Shown here: one piece after another, positions 41,360 to 53,400 of the stretch
Layout: the number at the start of each line of letters is the position of its first letter
How positions within the stretch are numbered: the first letter of the stretch is position 1
Position numbers and translations under genes: made by a program
Assembly (NCBI RefSeq): GCF_016808335.1
Contig: NC_053142.1
Span: forward strand, 48,531,795-48,595,794
DNA: 64,000 nt
Source of the DNA: Panicum virgatum
Taxonomy: Eukaryota; Streptophyta; Magnoliopsida; Poales; Poaceae
Direction: 5' to 3'
Notes under the pieces: generated by a model
What the model was told of the DNA's origin: nothing
The model's database searches: none
The model's input: only the letters and a program-made list of their open reading frames with translations

Positions 41360-42936
41360 TGAGGAATGAGCATTACTCACTCCTGGTTGTGATGAGTGAA
41401 TTATCAACCGTGCGGTGTGATCGTGAGCTTGGTCTTTGGTTGCAGGTACACGGGCGTCGAGTGTCGACGGAGAGCTGCCGTGGAGGTGCTGTGGCCGATG
41501 GACCGCGCGGTGGACGGCGGTGAAGGGCAGCCGGGACCGGAGTTTGGGCCGGGCAGCAGCTGTGGCGTCCACTCCTGGATTGAGGGCGCAAGCGGCGACG
41601 GAAGGCGGGTTTCTTGGTTTGCGCCACAAAACCAAGCAGGCGGACGGCGGTTGAAGACGCCAAGTCGTGGAGGCATGGGCGTCGGTCTCGGGACTGGCGA
41701 GGAGGTGACGGGCGTCGGGCGGCGTCTAGGGCCGTCAGGAGGCCGAGGCGGGAACGGCGTCTAGGGCCACGGCGTGGAGGCGGGAATCTTCCCGCGCGTG
41801 GAGTTTTGGCAGTTTTCTCAAAACCGGCCATCTACCCGGGTTTCGCGGACCCTCCAAAACCGCGGACCGGATCTTCGTCAACGTGGAGGCATCACAGGGA
41901 AGACTTCGAGTCGAAGAAAGAAACTCCACCGTTGATTGAGGTCGTGTACAGGGCTGCTGCAGACCCGACCGGTCCCTTGGACCGGTCTGACAGGTCTGGC
42001 CGCTGCAGCTGGGTATTTAAGTCCCCTCACCTGTTCGTGGGGGTTGAGTCTCTTGAGTCATTTTTGGTTTTTCCTTCCCCTTCCCCCTGCTCCAGGTTAG
42101 GGCCAAGGTCTCCAACGCAAAGTAAGGTTAGATTATAGCTAATCTCTCCAATCTAGAGGGTGGATGATGGTGTGGTAGGCTCTAGCCTTTGTATAGGTGA
42201 ATTCCTCTGAGATTAATGAATGAAATTTATTTGAGATTCACCTTTGTGTGCTGAGTTTTCGTCCTCTCCCTCCTCTCTTGCGTTTTGGGTTCGAATTCTC
42301 CTCTTTTGGTGTGTTTTGTGTTTGGAGGAGACAAATCTTTGAATTCGTGTTTTGTTGAACTCTTTGTGACGATTCCGTTGCATCTAGCCTAGTGCCAAAC
42401 CCCCTGCAATCGCGAGTTCTCACGAATTGGAGTTTTTGTGTTCTTCAGAAAACCCCAATCCACTTTGATCTTCCTCCGAATTCTCAAGATCCTTTAATCT
42501 TTTGGGAGAGATCTCTTGGGGATATGTTCACGGGACAGGTGTGAAGGTATCCTCCAAGTTTCGTTGGATTTAGACTTCGTTTGCTCGAGATTTGCCATTT
42601 GGAGCTTTGGTTGTGGGCTGTCTGGGAGCGACCGGTCTGGGTAACCGGTCTGACCGGTCTGAAATTTCAATTTCCAACCCAACCGGTCTGACCGGTCTGA
42701 GCTAGTGGTCAGACCGGTCTGACTCAGCAGAGCTGCTGTTTGGGGAGTTTTCTCGTATTGCTTTTGTTTCTCTTCCTAGGCCTTCTTGCTTAGAGATAGC
42801 TAGTCCATAGCTACTCTCTCATCCTAGGTTCGAGGGCTTGTGGTGATTTTCGGGATATAGGCCGACGGATCGATTTCGAGAGAAATTTTGATCGGCTCCC
42901 ATTCACCCCCCTCTGGTCGCCAGTTTCGGTCCCTCA
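41360..42936 (+). repeat. Copia-2 5' LTR with ACCGGTCTG repeats
   Basis: 1577 bp, TGAGGAATGAGC start and GTCCCTCA end. A cluster of ACCGGTCTG/CAGACCGGT motifs lies at about 42625-42725, with smaller clusters near 41965-41990. The right partner is not in the window. Confidence 0.82.
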
Positions 42937-43000
42937 ATTTGTATCAGAGCTCGGTTAAGGTTTTCAGTACCTTAACCGGTTCGAAAACCACTTGGCGACC

Positions 43001-45806
43001 ATGGCGAGTCTTGGGAAGATCTCGGTGTTTTCCGGCGAGGACTATGCTTACTGGAAGGTTCGCATGGGAGCCTTCTTGCAGAGCATGGGAGCCGAGGTCT
43101 GGGATATTACCAAGAACCAGGCTTACGAGGTGCTTGTCATTCGGACCACGCCTCTTCAGGTGTCCGAGCACGAGGCTAACGCCAAGGCTGTCAATGCCTT
43201 GTTCGCTGGCATTTCTCGTGCGGAGTTCTCACGCGTCCAGGGTTTTCAGGAAGCCCACAAAGTTTGGACGTGCCTTGTGAACTACCACGAGGGCACACCT
43301 CAGGTGAAGGCCAAACTGTTTGAGACTCACCGGCGTGAATACGAGAACTTCACACAGGGGGCGGGTGAGAGCATTGGTGATATGTTCAGTCGGTTTCAAT
43401 CGATTGTGAACAAAGTCAATGCGAACAGATCTGCTGATGCTCTTAAGTACACAGAGCACGAGAAGGCCCTCAAGTTGCTCTATGCACTTGACCGCTCTGT
43501 GTGGGATCTCAAGGTGAACACGATCATTGAGTCTGCAGGCTATGAGACTCTGACCGTGAATGAGCTTTTCAGCAAGCTCAAGGCCGCGGAGGTGGATAAC
43601 TAGACACGAGCCAAGCTCAATGGTACCCCTCCTTCCAAGAGCATCGCTCTTGTGACTGGCCCGGGTGGATCGAGCTCTAATGCTAACTCTGCTCTTGGCT
43701 TTTCTCTTGCCTCTTTGCCTTCTGTTACAGATGAGCAGCTGGAGACGCTGGGCAACGACGACTTGTGCCTCCTCATCAGCAAGTTCCAGCGCGTCTACCA
43801 CAACAGGCAGAGGAAGAAGAACCCCGGGTGCTACAACTGCGGCGATTTGAACCACTTCATCGCCGATTGCCCCAAGAAGTCCGGCGGTGGCCAGAACAAC
43901 CACTTCGACTACTACCGCCACCGCAACCGCGACGAGGGAGGCTCCAACAAGGAGCGTCGGCGCCACAAGCACCGCAGTCGTGACCGGGGGACGCTTCGAC
44001 AAGGAGTCACTCAAGAAGCGCTTACAGTACAAGGCCAAGAAGCGGGAGAAGGACTTTCTGGCGCAGCTCAGCGACCTCGACAAGAGCTCCGACACCGACC
44101 GCTCCTCTTCACCGACCTCTGACGACAACGACAAGAAGAAGAAGAAGAAGCGGGACAAGGAAGCCACCGGCTTCATTGGCCTGTGCTTGGCGGCCGGTCG
44201 GCGCAAGGGTTTCTGCACCATGGCGGGCGAAGCCGATGGTGCTCGTGCATCTTCGGGTGGACATGCTACACCGACGCACGTCGACTCTTCTCCTGGATCC
44301 GAGAGCGATTCAGAGGTAAACTCCACAATCGACCTGCTTGATACGGAGGTTAGGGAGTTGTACGCCACTCTCGACAACCAGAAGAGGCTGCTTAAGGAAG
44401 CAGCTAGAGAGCGTAGAAAGCTTAGGGCTGAGCTGGCTTGTGCTAGGGAGAAATCTAGTGAGGATGAGTGCGTTGGCTGCATATCTCACATAAACGATCT
44501 TGTTGCTCTCTGTGCCAAGCATGATGAGAACGTTGCGAACTTAGATGTTGCTAAGACTTCACTTGCTGACGTGTCTCATGAGCTCGCTAAGGCCAAACAT
44601 GAACTTGAGTTGGTTAAGGACGCTCCCATTGTTAGTGATGTGCTTGAATGTGATGAGTGTCCTATCTTGAAGGCTGATCTAGCTTCTTTACAGTCAAAGT
44701 TTGCTACTATTGTGTGTGAACTAGAGGAGCTTAGGTCTAGGCCTGTTCTGCTTGGTGCTTGTAAGCTTTGTCCCACGCTAAGGTCGGAGCTAGATGAGAA
44801 GAATGCCTTGGTTAAGTCTTTAGGGAAGACTAAGGTCGTGGAGTCTAGCCCACCTATTGACTGCTCTGTTTGCCCTGGTTTGATATCTGATTTGGATAAT
44901 CTTGCATTAGAGAAAGCCAACTTGGAGAATGAGAATACCTATCTTAGAGCGATTTTTAGTTGGGTTTCTGCTAGTGAGCCGCAGTTGGGCATTATAATTA
45001 AGCAGTTCAAGCGTGGTGATGGTTTTGGGGTCAGTTACACCTACACGAAGTCAGACTTTGACAGGTTGTATGGTAAGATCGGCAAAGGCTGCTGGAGTTC
45101 AGAGTGCTCTAAACACTGCTAGTTCGAGCACGCAGCCTTCGCTTGTTGACCCCGTGGATGGTGTGCTGAAAGAACCATCAAAAGCACCTCCACAGAAGCA
45201 GGTTTGGGTTCCAAAGCCCAATGAGCTGAGGAATCCCCTCGACACACTCCCTGCTGCCGCAGCTCAGGTTGCCCAGAAGAAGAGGGCTGCTCCTCCCCGT
45301 CCGCAGTCAAGACCTCCACCTCCCAAGAGAGAGGTGAGGTACCACTGCGAGTTCTGTGACAGAGAGGGTCACCTGGAGGAGTTTTGCTTCAGAAGGAAGC
45401 GAGCTGTGAGGCGTGAGCAGAAGAGATGGAACGTGGACATGTACTCTGCTCGGGTGCATGGTACCCCTCGGCGTGGTGGTAGGCAAGATGCTAGGGCGCG
45501 CCGTGTAGGTGGAGGTCAGGGAGACAGTGGTGCTTACCGTGCTCCAGCGGGTGGTCGCTTTGCCGATCGTGCTTCTGGTCGTTTTCAGTACGGCTATGGA
45601 CCACGGGACCGAGGCTTTGGAGGAGGTTATGATGCACCACGCTTTCCTCGCGGTGGTGTTCGTCAGTCACGCGGTAGACGATATGAGGGATACGCTTTGC
45701 CTGGTTTTGCTAACCCTTCTGTAGAGCAAATGGCTCGACACTGGTTTGCTTCTCACTTTGCTAACCCTAGTGTTGAGACATTTGCTCACCCTTTGTCTCA
45801 CTACTG
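43001..45806 (+). pseudogene. Copia-2 gag (capsid, coiled coil, two CCHC knuckles)
   Basis: ATG at 43001 (MASLGKISVFSGEDYAYWKV) opens a Copia gag domain with FAGISRAEFSRVQGF and LYALDRSVWDLKVNT. TAG at 43601-43603 breaks it (AEVDN then stop, usually Gln). The first CCHC knuckle, CYNCGDLNHFIADC, is at about 43831. A frameshift near 43985 leads into a 350-residue acidic coiled-coil region (LLDTEVRELYATLDNQKRLL, DECPILKADLASLQS). A further frameshift near 45075 leads to the second knuckle, CEFCDREGHLEEFC (about 45346), and an Arg/Gly/Tyr-rich tail. Two knuckles flanking a coiled coil is the layout of grass SIRE elements. Confidence 0.87.
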
Positions 45807-48310
45807 ATGTGCAGGTTCGAGGCTTGGAGAACAGGTGGATCATGGACTCCGGTTGTTCGCGCCATATGACTGGGAATGACAAATGGTTCTCCAGCCTCAC
45901 CCCGATGCGCTCAAAGGAGTACATTGTGTTCGGGGATAATGGAAGAGGAAAGGTACGTTGACTTGGCATTGTTCGAGTTTCTGATCGCTTTACCCTGAGA
46001 GAGGTTGCTTTGGTTTCGAACCTTGGGTTCAATTTGCTTTCTGTTTCGCAACTTCTTGATGAGGGGTTTGAGGTTCGCTTCAAGGAGGGTTGTTCGCGTG
46101 TTTTGGATTCCAGAGGAGATTTGGTTTGCCGGATTACACCTCGCGATCGGGTTTTCTTGGTTGACTTTTCTGGAACTCCTCTTGGCCCTTCTCGTTGCTT
46201 GTTGGCTGGTCCTTCTTCTGATCTGTGGAAGTGGCATATGAGACTTGGACATTTGAGCTTTGATCTGTTGTCGAGACTGGGCTCATTTGGCCTGATCCAA
46301 GGATTGCCCAAATTGAAGTTTGAAAAGGACCTTGTTTGCCATCCGTGTCGCCACGGGAAGATGATTGCTACTTCACACTCGCCTATTAATCAGGTGATGA
46401 CCGCTCACCCTGGAGAGTTGTTACACATGGACACAGTTGGTCCTTCTAGGGTGATGTCTGTTGGTGGGAAGTGGTATGTTCTTGTGATCGTGGACGACTT
46501 CTCTCGCTATTCTTGGGTCTTTTTTATGAGAACCAAGGATGAGGCTTTCGAGTTTGTTTGAGACTTGATCTTGAGGTTGAAAAACGAGCTACCCCAGGCC
46601 ATGCGAGCGATTCGCAGTGATAATGGCACAAAATTCAAAAACGCTAGTTTTGACGCCTTTTGCAGTGATCAAGGGCTTGAACACCAGTATTCTTCTCCCT
46701 ACACTCCACAGCAGAATGGAGTTGTAGAGCGGAAGAATCGGACGCTAGTTGAGATGGCGAGGACGATACTCGATGAGCGTAGGACTCCTCGCAAATACTG
46801 GGCTCAGGCGGTTAACACCGCTTGTTACGTGTAACCGTATTTTCTTGCGTGCTTTCATGCACAGGACCTCTTATGAGTTGTGATTTGGACGCCAGCCCCG
46901 TGTTGACCATCTCAGAGTTTTCAGTTGCTGGTGCTTTGTGCTGAAAGAAGGAAATCTTGATAAGTTTCAGTCTCGCTCGTCGGACTGCATTTTTCTCGGT
47001 TGTGCTTCTCACTCCAGAGCTTACCGTGTGCTAATTATTGATACTAACATTGTCAGAGAGACTTGTGAAGTCACTTTCGACGAGATTGCACCGTGCAATG
47101 CTTCTATCTTTGAAATTGCAGGAGATGATGAGCTCGGCACCTCCATCTTTGAAGATGAGGAGGAAGAAGCTGCGGAGGGTGAGGCTGAGGCTACCACACG
47201 TGCTGTGGACCCAGTTGCCTCCGCCACGAGCTCGGACAATGATGACGGCCCCGATCCGACTACGTCTACTTCACGGGGGCCGATCGAGCAGGTGACTCAG
47301 GCTTCACCAGCTGCACCTAAGGAGTCACCAGATTTGGTTGAGGAGGAGGCGACTTCGACAAGGGAAGCACTGCGACACATTCAGCGTCGTCATCCACCTC
47401 AACAGATGCTAGGTGACCTCAATAAGCGAGTCACACGGTCCAAGGTAACAAGTATCGCTGGCTTTGCTCATTCAGCGTTTGTTGCTTCTTTTGAGCCCAA
47501 GGATATTGGACACGCTCTTTTTTATTCTAATTGGGTCAATGCCATGCATGAGGAACTTGAAAATTTTGAAAGAAACCAAGTTTGGGTTTTAGTCGAGCCT
47601 CCACCTGCTTGTAATCCCATTGGAACGAAGTGGGTTTTCAAAAACAAGTAGGGTGAGGATGGGTTGGTTGTTTGAAACAAGGCTCGTCTTGTTGCCCAGG
47701 GGTTTTGCCAAAAAGAGGGTATTGATTTTGAGGAGACTTTTGCCCCTGTTGCTCGTTTGGAAGCTATTCGAATCTTTCTTGCATTTGCTGCTTCCAAGGG
47801 TTTTAAAGTTTTCCAAATGGATGTGAAATCTGCCTTCTTAAATGGTTTTATCGAAGAAGAGGTTTATGTGAAACAACCCCTGGTTTCAAAAATCCCAAGT
47901 TTCCAAACCGTGTTTATAAACTTCAGAAAGCTCTTTACGGCTTGAAACAGGCGCCTAGAGCTTGGTATGACAGACTGAAAACTTTTTTGCTGGCTCAGGG
48001 CTTTAAAATGGGATGTGTGGATAAAACTTTGTTCCTCATGCGGTCTGGCACTGATTTTCTGTTAGTTCAGATATACGTGGATGATATTATCTTTGGTGGC
48101 TCTTCTCACGCTCTTGTCTCCAAGTTTTCTGAGCAGATGTCCAGGGAGTTCGAGATGAGAATGATGGGTGAGCTGCAGTTCTTCCTCGGGCTGCAGATCA
48201 AGCAAATTTCCCAGGGCACGTTCGTCCATCAAGCCAAGTACACCAGAGACTTGCTGCGGAAGTTCGACATGAGTGACTTGTCTCCTCAGCCGACTCCGAT
48301 CAGCACATCG
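45807..48310 (+). pseudogene. Copia-2 pol: protease, integrase, reverse transcriptase
   Basis: Protease motif WIMDSGCSRHMTGN near 45836. Integrase follows, with the zinc-binding part (KWHMRLGHLSFDLL, CHPCRHGK) and catalytic Asp-Asp-Glu blocks (MDTVGPSR, IRSDNGTKFKN, QQNGVVERKNR; 46400-46740). Reverse transcriptase runs from about 47580 with [24 protein letters not shown] and YVDDIIFGG (48075). Stops interrupt at 45959, 46559, 46832, 46880, 47649 and 47671. Most are TGA or TAG where family members have Arg or Gln. A frameshift lies near 47930. The frame runs up to the solo LTR at 48316. Confidence 0.88.
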
Positions 48311-48315
48311 ACGGT

Positions 48316-49935
48316 TGTAGCGAAAATGGCCTCTCGTGCCAAATTTCAATATAATGTTTTGGAGATTGATGACACACACAACACTTGGACTAATATGATT
48401 GTTAAAGATGACCATTCTCAGGCTTTTAGGTTCAAGTGATGACAAAGAGAAGATAGGCGTAGCTAGGCCCAAAGGGCCGCCCCTCGCGGGTCTCAGGGCA
48501 GCGCCCTGAAAGCTCTTCGATTCAGGAGCACCGGAAGAACCGACGCCAGGGCATCGGAGCATCCGGTGGTAGTCGGAAGAACCGACGCCATAATACCTTG
48601 GTGCAGAAGGGAATCGAAGCCAAGTCAGCCTATAGGCACCGGTTGAACCGACGGTCCAAAATAGGGCATCGGTGCATTGGGCGTCCTATGTACCAGAGAC
48701 GATGTCAAGCGCCCAGGAGAAGTTTCTTCAGCACCGGTTCAACCGACGGTGCATCGGAGCATACCGTCGGTGCATTGGCCGTCCTTTGTACCAGAGACGA
48801 TGTCAAGTGCCCAGGAGAAGTTTCTTCAGCACCGGTTCAACCGACGGTGCATCGGTGCATACCACCGGTGTAATGACGTCAGCGTCCAGGAGAAGATTCT
48901 TTCAGCACCGGTTGAACCGGTGAGGCATCGGTGCATTGCATCGGTTCAACCGGTGGTCTCTGCGTCTGCTGTCAGGACTTCAACGGCTACTTCATGTTGT
49001 GAGTGACCGGATGAACCGACGCAACCCCACCAAGAGGCATCGGTTCTTCCGGTGATACGCAGTTTTTCAGCTGACCGTTGGAGCAACGGCTACAAGACTT
49101 GGTGGCCTATATATACGCCTCACCCCGTCCATTTGAAGTGTGCTGGAGTTGCTAGACATCCCATACACACCCAAGAACATCTCCAACCACCATAGAGCTT
49201 CATTGTACATCATATAGGCTTAAGCACACTTGTGAGAGTGCTTAGTGCTTGTTTAGGCTTAGTTCTTGAGAGAACTAGCTTGAGAGAAAACCTTGCTGCG
49301 GCAAGCACCTTGTGTACTCGTCGTATGACCCTCTGACTTGGTGTGGAGTGGCAACGACACTTTGTGCGGGGAAGGAGGCCCCTACTTGGTGTTAAAGCTC
49401 CAAGATAGTGAAGACGGTGCCGTGGTGACGCTTCGAGGTAGACGGTGGCGGTGACCTTGTCTTTGTGACTTGGCGTCACTTAGCCTTTGCTTGCCGGAAG
49501 CCTTGGTGGCGAACGCAAGACGGTGATCAAGCGAAGAGACTTGGCATCACACTTGTTCGTGTTGGACAAGTGGCCGTGGACGTAGGGAGGGACTTTGGTG
49601 TCCTAACCGAACCACGTTAAATCGTGTGTCTTGGTGTCTTCACGGGAGTTTGCATATCCTCTCCCTTACCGCTTTACTTACCGCATTACGTTTCCGCATT
49701 TACTCTTCCTTGCTTACCTTTACTTTCCTAGTTAGTTTGATTAGGATTGGCTATAGGTTGCAAGTCTTTTGGGGTAAGTAGAGGGTAGCATAGATAAACC
49801 TTAGTCATAACTAGTATGTGTAGGACGTGTTAGGTTTATCTTATGCAATTAGATTGAGCCCTAGGATAGAAAAGCGATTAGCGACCCTATTCACCCCCTC
49901 CCCCTCTAGGGTCGGACACCCCGGTGATCCTTACA
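48316..49935 (+). mobile_element. 1.6-kb solo LTR of a SIRE-like Copia element inserted in Copia-2
   Basis: TGTAGCG...CCTTACA, flanked by the perfect 5-bp duplication ACGGT at 48311-48315 and 49936-49940. It resembles the LTRs at 21089 and 25958 in overall plan: similar first 60 bases, CATCGGTT/AACCGGT-rich U3, and a TTCACCCCCTCCCCCTCTAG end. No interior is left, so it is a solo LTR. The Copia-2 frame continues from PTPISTST on the left to TVLDEDLDGEAVDQKEYRSM on the right. Confidence 0.9.
48660..48935 (+). repeat. Tandem repeat of ~98 bp in the solo LTR U3 region
   Basis: About three units of ~90-100 bp, each with GCATCGGTGCAT, TACCAGAGACGATGTCAAG, CCAGGAGAAGTTTCTTCAGC and ACCGGTTCAACCGACGG. 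The third unit lacks the ACCAGAGACG part. Lies in the presumed LTR promoter region. Confidence 0.8.
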
Positions 49936-50487
49936 ACGGTGCTTGATGAGGACTTGGATGGCGAGGCGGTGGACCAGAAGGAGTACAGGAGCATGATCGG
50001 CCCCCTCCTGTACCTGACGGCGACGCGGCTGGACATTCAGTTCGGTGTCTGCCTCTGTGCGCGATACCAGGCTTCTCCGCGCACCTCCCACAGGCAGGTG
50101 GTGAAACACATCTTCAGGTATCTGAAATTCACACCTGAATTTGGTCTTTGGTACTCTGCGGATTCTTCTCTGGTTTTGGTGGGCTTTTCTGATGCCGATT
50201 TCGGTGGGTGTCGGTTGAATCGTAAGTCGACATCCGGCACTTGTCAATTTCTCGGTACATCTTTGGTGTTTTGTTCCTCTCGCAAGCAGGCTAGCGTAGC
50301 GCTTTCTTCCACAGAAGCTGAGTATGTTGCCGCTGCTAGCTGTTGCTCCCAGATCCTTTGGATGAAGCAAACCTTGCAGGATTATGGATTGAGTTTTGGT
50401 AGGGTTCCAATCTTTGTAGATAACATGTCTGCCATTAGTATTGCAAAGAACCCTGTCCTACACTCCAGAACCAAACACATAGATATC
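49936..50487 (+). pseudogene. Copia-2 RNase H segment
   Basis: Open frame continuing Copia-2 pol: EYRSMIGPLLYLTATRLDIQ, VGFSDADFGGCRLNRKSTSG, SSTEAEYVAAASCC, FVDNMSAISIAKNPVLHSRT and KHIDI, the Copia RNase H domain with its conserved Asp and Glu residues. The frame is broken at 50487 by the Gypsy LTR. The family's C-terminal residues after HIDI are missing. Confidence 0.9.
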
Positions 50488-53400
50488 TGAAGCGTCCCCT
50501 CATAAGAGAAGACTTAAATGTGATAACAACATCAGTCCCAGGAGGCTGATGACACATTTATTACATCATATGGTTCATCACCGTACAACTCTACGCGGTA
50601 GTGAGCAAAGAAGCGCCACTATCGCGAGGATTACAACCCACACCCACACAATGATATTAAATATAAAAAGGGGCTCATCAGAGTCTTGCACCATGCGGTA
50701 TCTCCTGCGGGTGACCCTAATCCACAGCCAAGGCTGGGTGCAGGACGGTACCCTACTCGTTGTCCTCTGGAACAAAGTCTGGGTCTTCCTCTGTAAAAAT
50801 TAAGAATGGGGTGAATACAAACGTACTCAGCAAGTCCAACCACACCCACGGAGGGGGTATAAACAGAATATCATGCATAGGATAAATCAAGGATAAGTCT
50901 AGGGTTTACTTTGCGGAAAGCAATATTTCATGCAGGGGTCCATTTTAAAGAAGAGATTTTCAAAACCAGTTTTTCTTGTACCGAATAACACATAATGTTG
51001 GCCCACACAGGACCCAAGTTTTAGACTGCTACCGGACTCCTCATCCGCCGTAGCACACGGCACATCTGCCGGACACTTTTCCAAAACAAATCACGCCAAC
51101 TGTAACACCCTAATTCAAATTTCAGTATTTAATAATAAGTTTAATTGGCTTCAATTAAATTTCTAAGGTTTATTGTGTTTAGACTTTCATTTAATCTAAT
51201 TTTGATCCTCAAGTAATTAAAATTTATCATAGGTTTAATTTTTTGTTGTTGCATCATGCTGGAGCATTGTTTTAATTGTTGAGTGCTTGTGTGAATTCAA
51301 ATTCAAATTTGAATTCATTTGCCTTGAGTTTGAATTAGAATTAGAATTAGAAAGGAAAAGAAATAGAAAGAGAAAGAAAACCCAAAACCCAAAACCCAAA
51401 CTCAAACCCAATCCCGTGGCCCACTTCTCTCACTCAAGCCCAACCCTTTTTTCCACGCGAGCCCAGCTTTTCCCTCCTCTCCAGGCCCAGCTAAGCCGGC
51501 CCAGCCCGTTCCTCTCCATGCGCTGCGTTTCCTCCGGTTCCCAGCGCTGCAACGCCTTTCCCAGCCCACGTACGCGTGCTCTCCCGCTGCCAGCACGACC
51601 CCACGCGTCAGCCGTGCCCTACCCGCTCAGCCACGCAGCGCCGCGTCCCGCACTCGCCTCGCGGACAGCCTCCGCCCGCACGTTGCACGGCCGCACGTGC
51701 AGCACACCCGACCGGCTTGGGCCCGCACGACAGTCTCCTCCCGCAGACGTGCGCCCCGCACCCCGCTTCCCCGGGCCCGCCTGCCTGTGGCACGGTTTTG
51801 CCCGCGCATTCCCTACTCTGGGCCGCAGGCCCACGAGTCAGCCTCACGCCCTGCTCACCTCGTCAGCCAGCGCGTTCGCCACGCCCGCTCCTCTCTCTAG
51901 TCAACCGGCCCGCGCTCCACCCGCGTCAACACTCCGGCCCAGCTCCTCCCTCTCCCTTCCCGGCGGGCCCTTCCCTTCCCTTTCCCCAACCCTGCGGCCC
52001 AGCAACTCCCGCCTTGGCCCAGCTCGTGCGCTCGCGCCAGCGCGGCCCAACTCCGCACGCCCCGCAGCCCGGCCTACCTCGCGTCGCCGCTCAGCCCGCT
52101 CGCCCCGCTCCGCAGCGCGCGACGCCCTCCCCGTCTCGCTGACAGCCCGGACCCGCATGGTAGCTCCTTCTTCCCCCTCCCGCAACCGAGTGCCGTGATC
52201 CTCGCCGAGGATTTCGCCGGCCTTTCCATCCCGGGAGCGCACGCCCAGGACGCCCCACCGCCTTATAAGTATCGCCCGCGCTCCCCTGCACCTCATCCCC
52301 ATCGCAGCCGCTGCCCCAAACCCTAGCTCGCACCGCCCGCCTTGCTCTGCCGCGCGGAGTTCCTGCGCCGCCGTGCTTACACCGCTCCACTGCACCCCGG
52401 CCCCCACAAACCCCCGCCTTAGCCCCACATCGACGCCCCGAAGCACGACGAGCCCTTGCTCGCGACTCCGAGGCCCTGCAGCACGGGAATTTCTCTTGTG
52501 CAGCGCCACCGGTGAGCTCGACCGCCGCTGCAATCCCGTGCCGCCGTTGCCGCTCCGTGCCTGCTGACCCCCTTTTCGCCCTCGCAGAGTCTTCACGAAC
52601 CGATCCAAGGACACCAGGATGCCGGAGAACACCTCGACGTCCCCTTCCGCGAGCACGGCCTCCACCCCGCCGCCAGTCGTCGTCGGCAACCCCCTGCGCT
52701 GCGAACCCGACCGCCCCGCGCCCTCGGTGAGCCACATCCCGGTCCGCCCTTTCTTTACGCGCTAGATTTGGTAGCCGTAGCCCCCTGGAGTCACCGAACC
52801 GCCTGCTCCGGCAAGGTCTCGCCGTCCAGAGCCGCCATGGCCGCTGAACCCCGTGCTCCGGACCTCCCCAGACCCAACCCGCATCTCAGGTGGACTACAC
52901 GTGCCACGAGCACCCTCCACGGCCAAACCCCAGCCCAAGCGGAGCCCTGCAGCCCCCAGAACACTTTCTCCGGTCGGGCGCCGCCGCGGGTGCGCGCCGC
53001 CGGCGAGTCCTGCCGCCGCCCGCGCTTCCCTTTGCCTGTAGCCGCCCGATCCGAATCTTACGGCCACGATTAGATCCAAGCCATCAAATCTGAGCCACCC
53101 GATCCGGATCCAAGCGCCCAGATCTAAACGTACCGGTTCGACCTGTCAATTTTGCTTAAGAGCCCCTGTCTTTCTTCCTTATCAACCCGCGGCCCAGCCT
53201 TATTCAAAAATAATTCCAGTTTGACCCAGAATCTTGCACATACCCCCCTGAGCTTTCCAGAAATCAAACCCGCCATCCAGCCCTTGCCTTTTTGCAGGTT
53301 AGCCCCTGAAACTAAGGTTTATTTACGTTTAAGCCCTCGGTTTTTGCGGAAAACCCCCTGGAACTTAGTTTTTCTCGCAGATAAGCCCCTAGAACTTGTT

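Larger units (their letters stand above)
41360..50487 (+). mobile_element. Copia-2: SIRE/Maximus-type Copia retrotransposon, inserted in SRK-B exon 1 and itself split
   Basis: 5' LTR 41360-42936, a Met-type primer site (TTGTATCAGAGCTCGG), gag with two zinc knuckles and a long coiled coil, then protease, integrase, reverse transcriptase and RNase H on the plus strand. It is interrupted by a 1.6 kb solo LTR (48316-49935) between reverse transcriptase and RNase H, and by the Gypsy element at 50488. The end of RNase H and the 3' LTR are off the window. Multiple stops and frameshifts mean it is dead. Confidence 0.9.

Noticed and set aside
43229..44482. 417-codon minus-strand ORF
   Set aside because: Antisense of the Copia-2 gag coiled-coil region; the plus strand has clear gag homology.
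48660..48935. CRISPR-like array (regularly spaced repeats)
   Set aside because: Plant nuclear retroelement context; ~98-bp tandem units with no distinct spacers. It is an LTR tandem repeat.
51287..52737. Long overlapping ORFs on both strands (up to 303 codons)
   Set aside because: They lie wholly in the GC-rich block of a solo LTR, are Pro/Ala/Arg-rich in every frame and match no retroelement or host domain.
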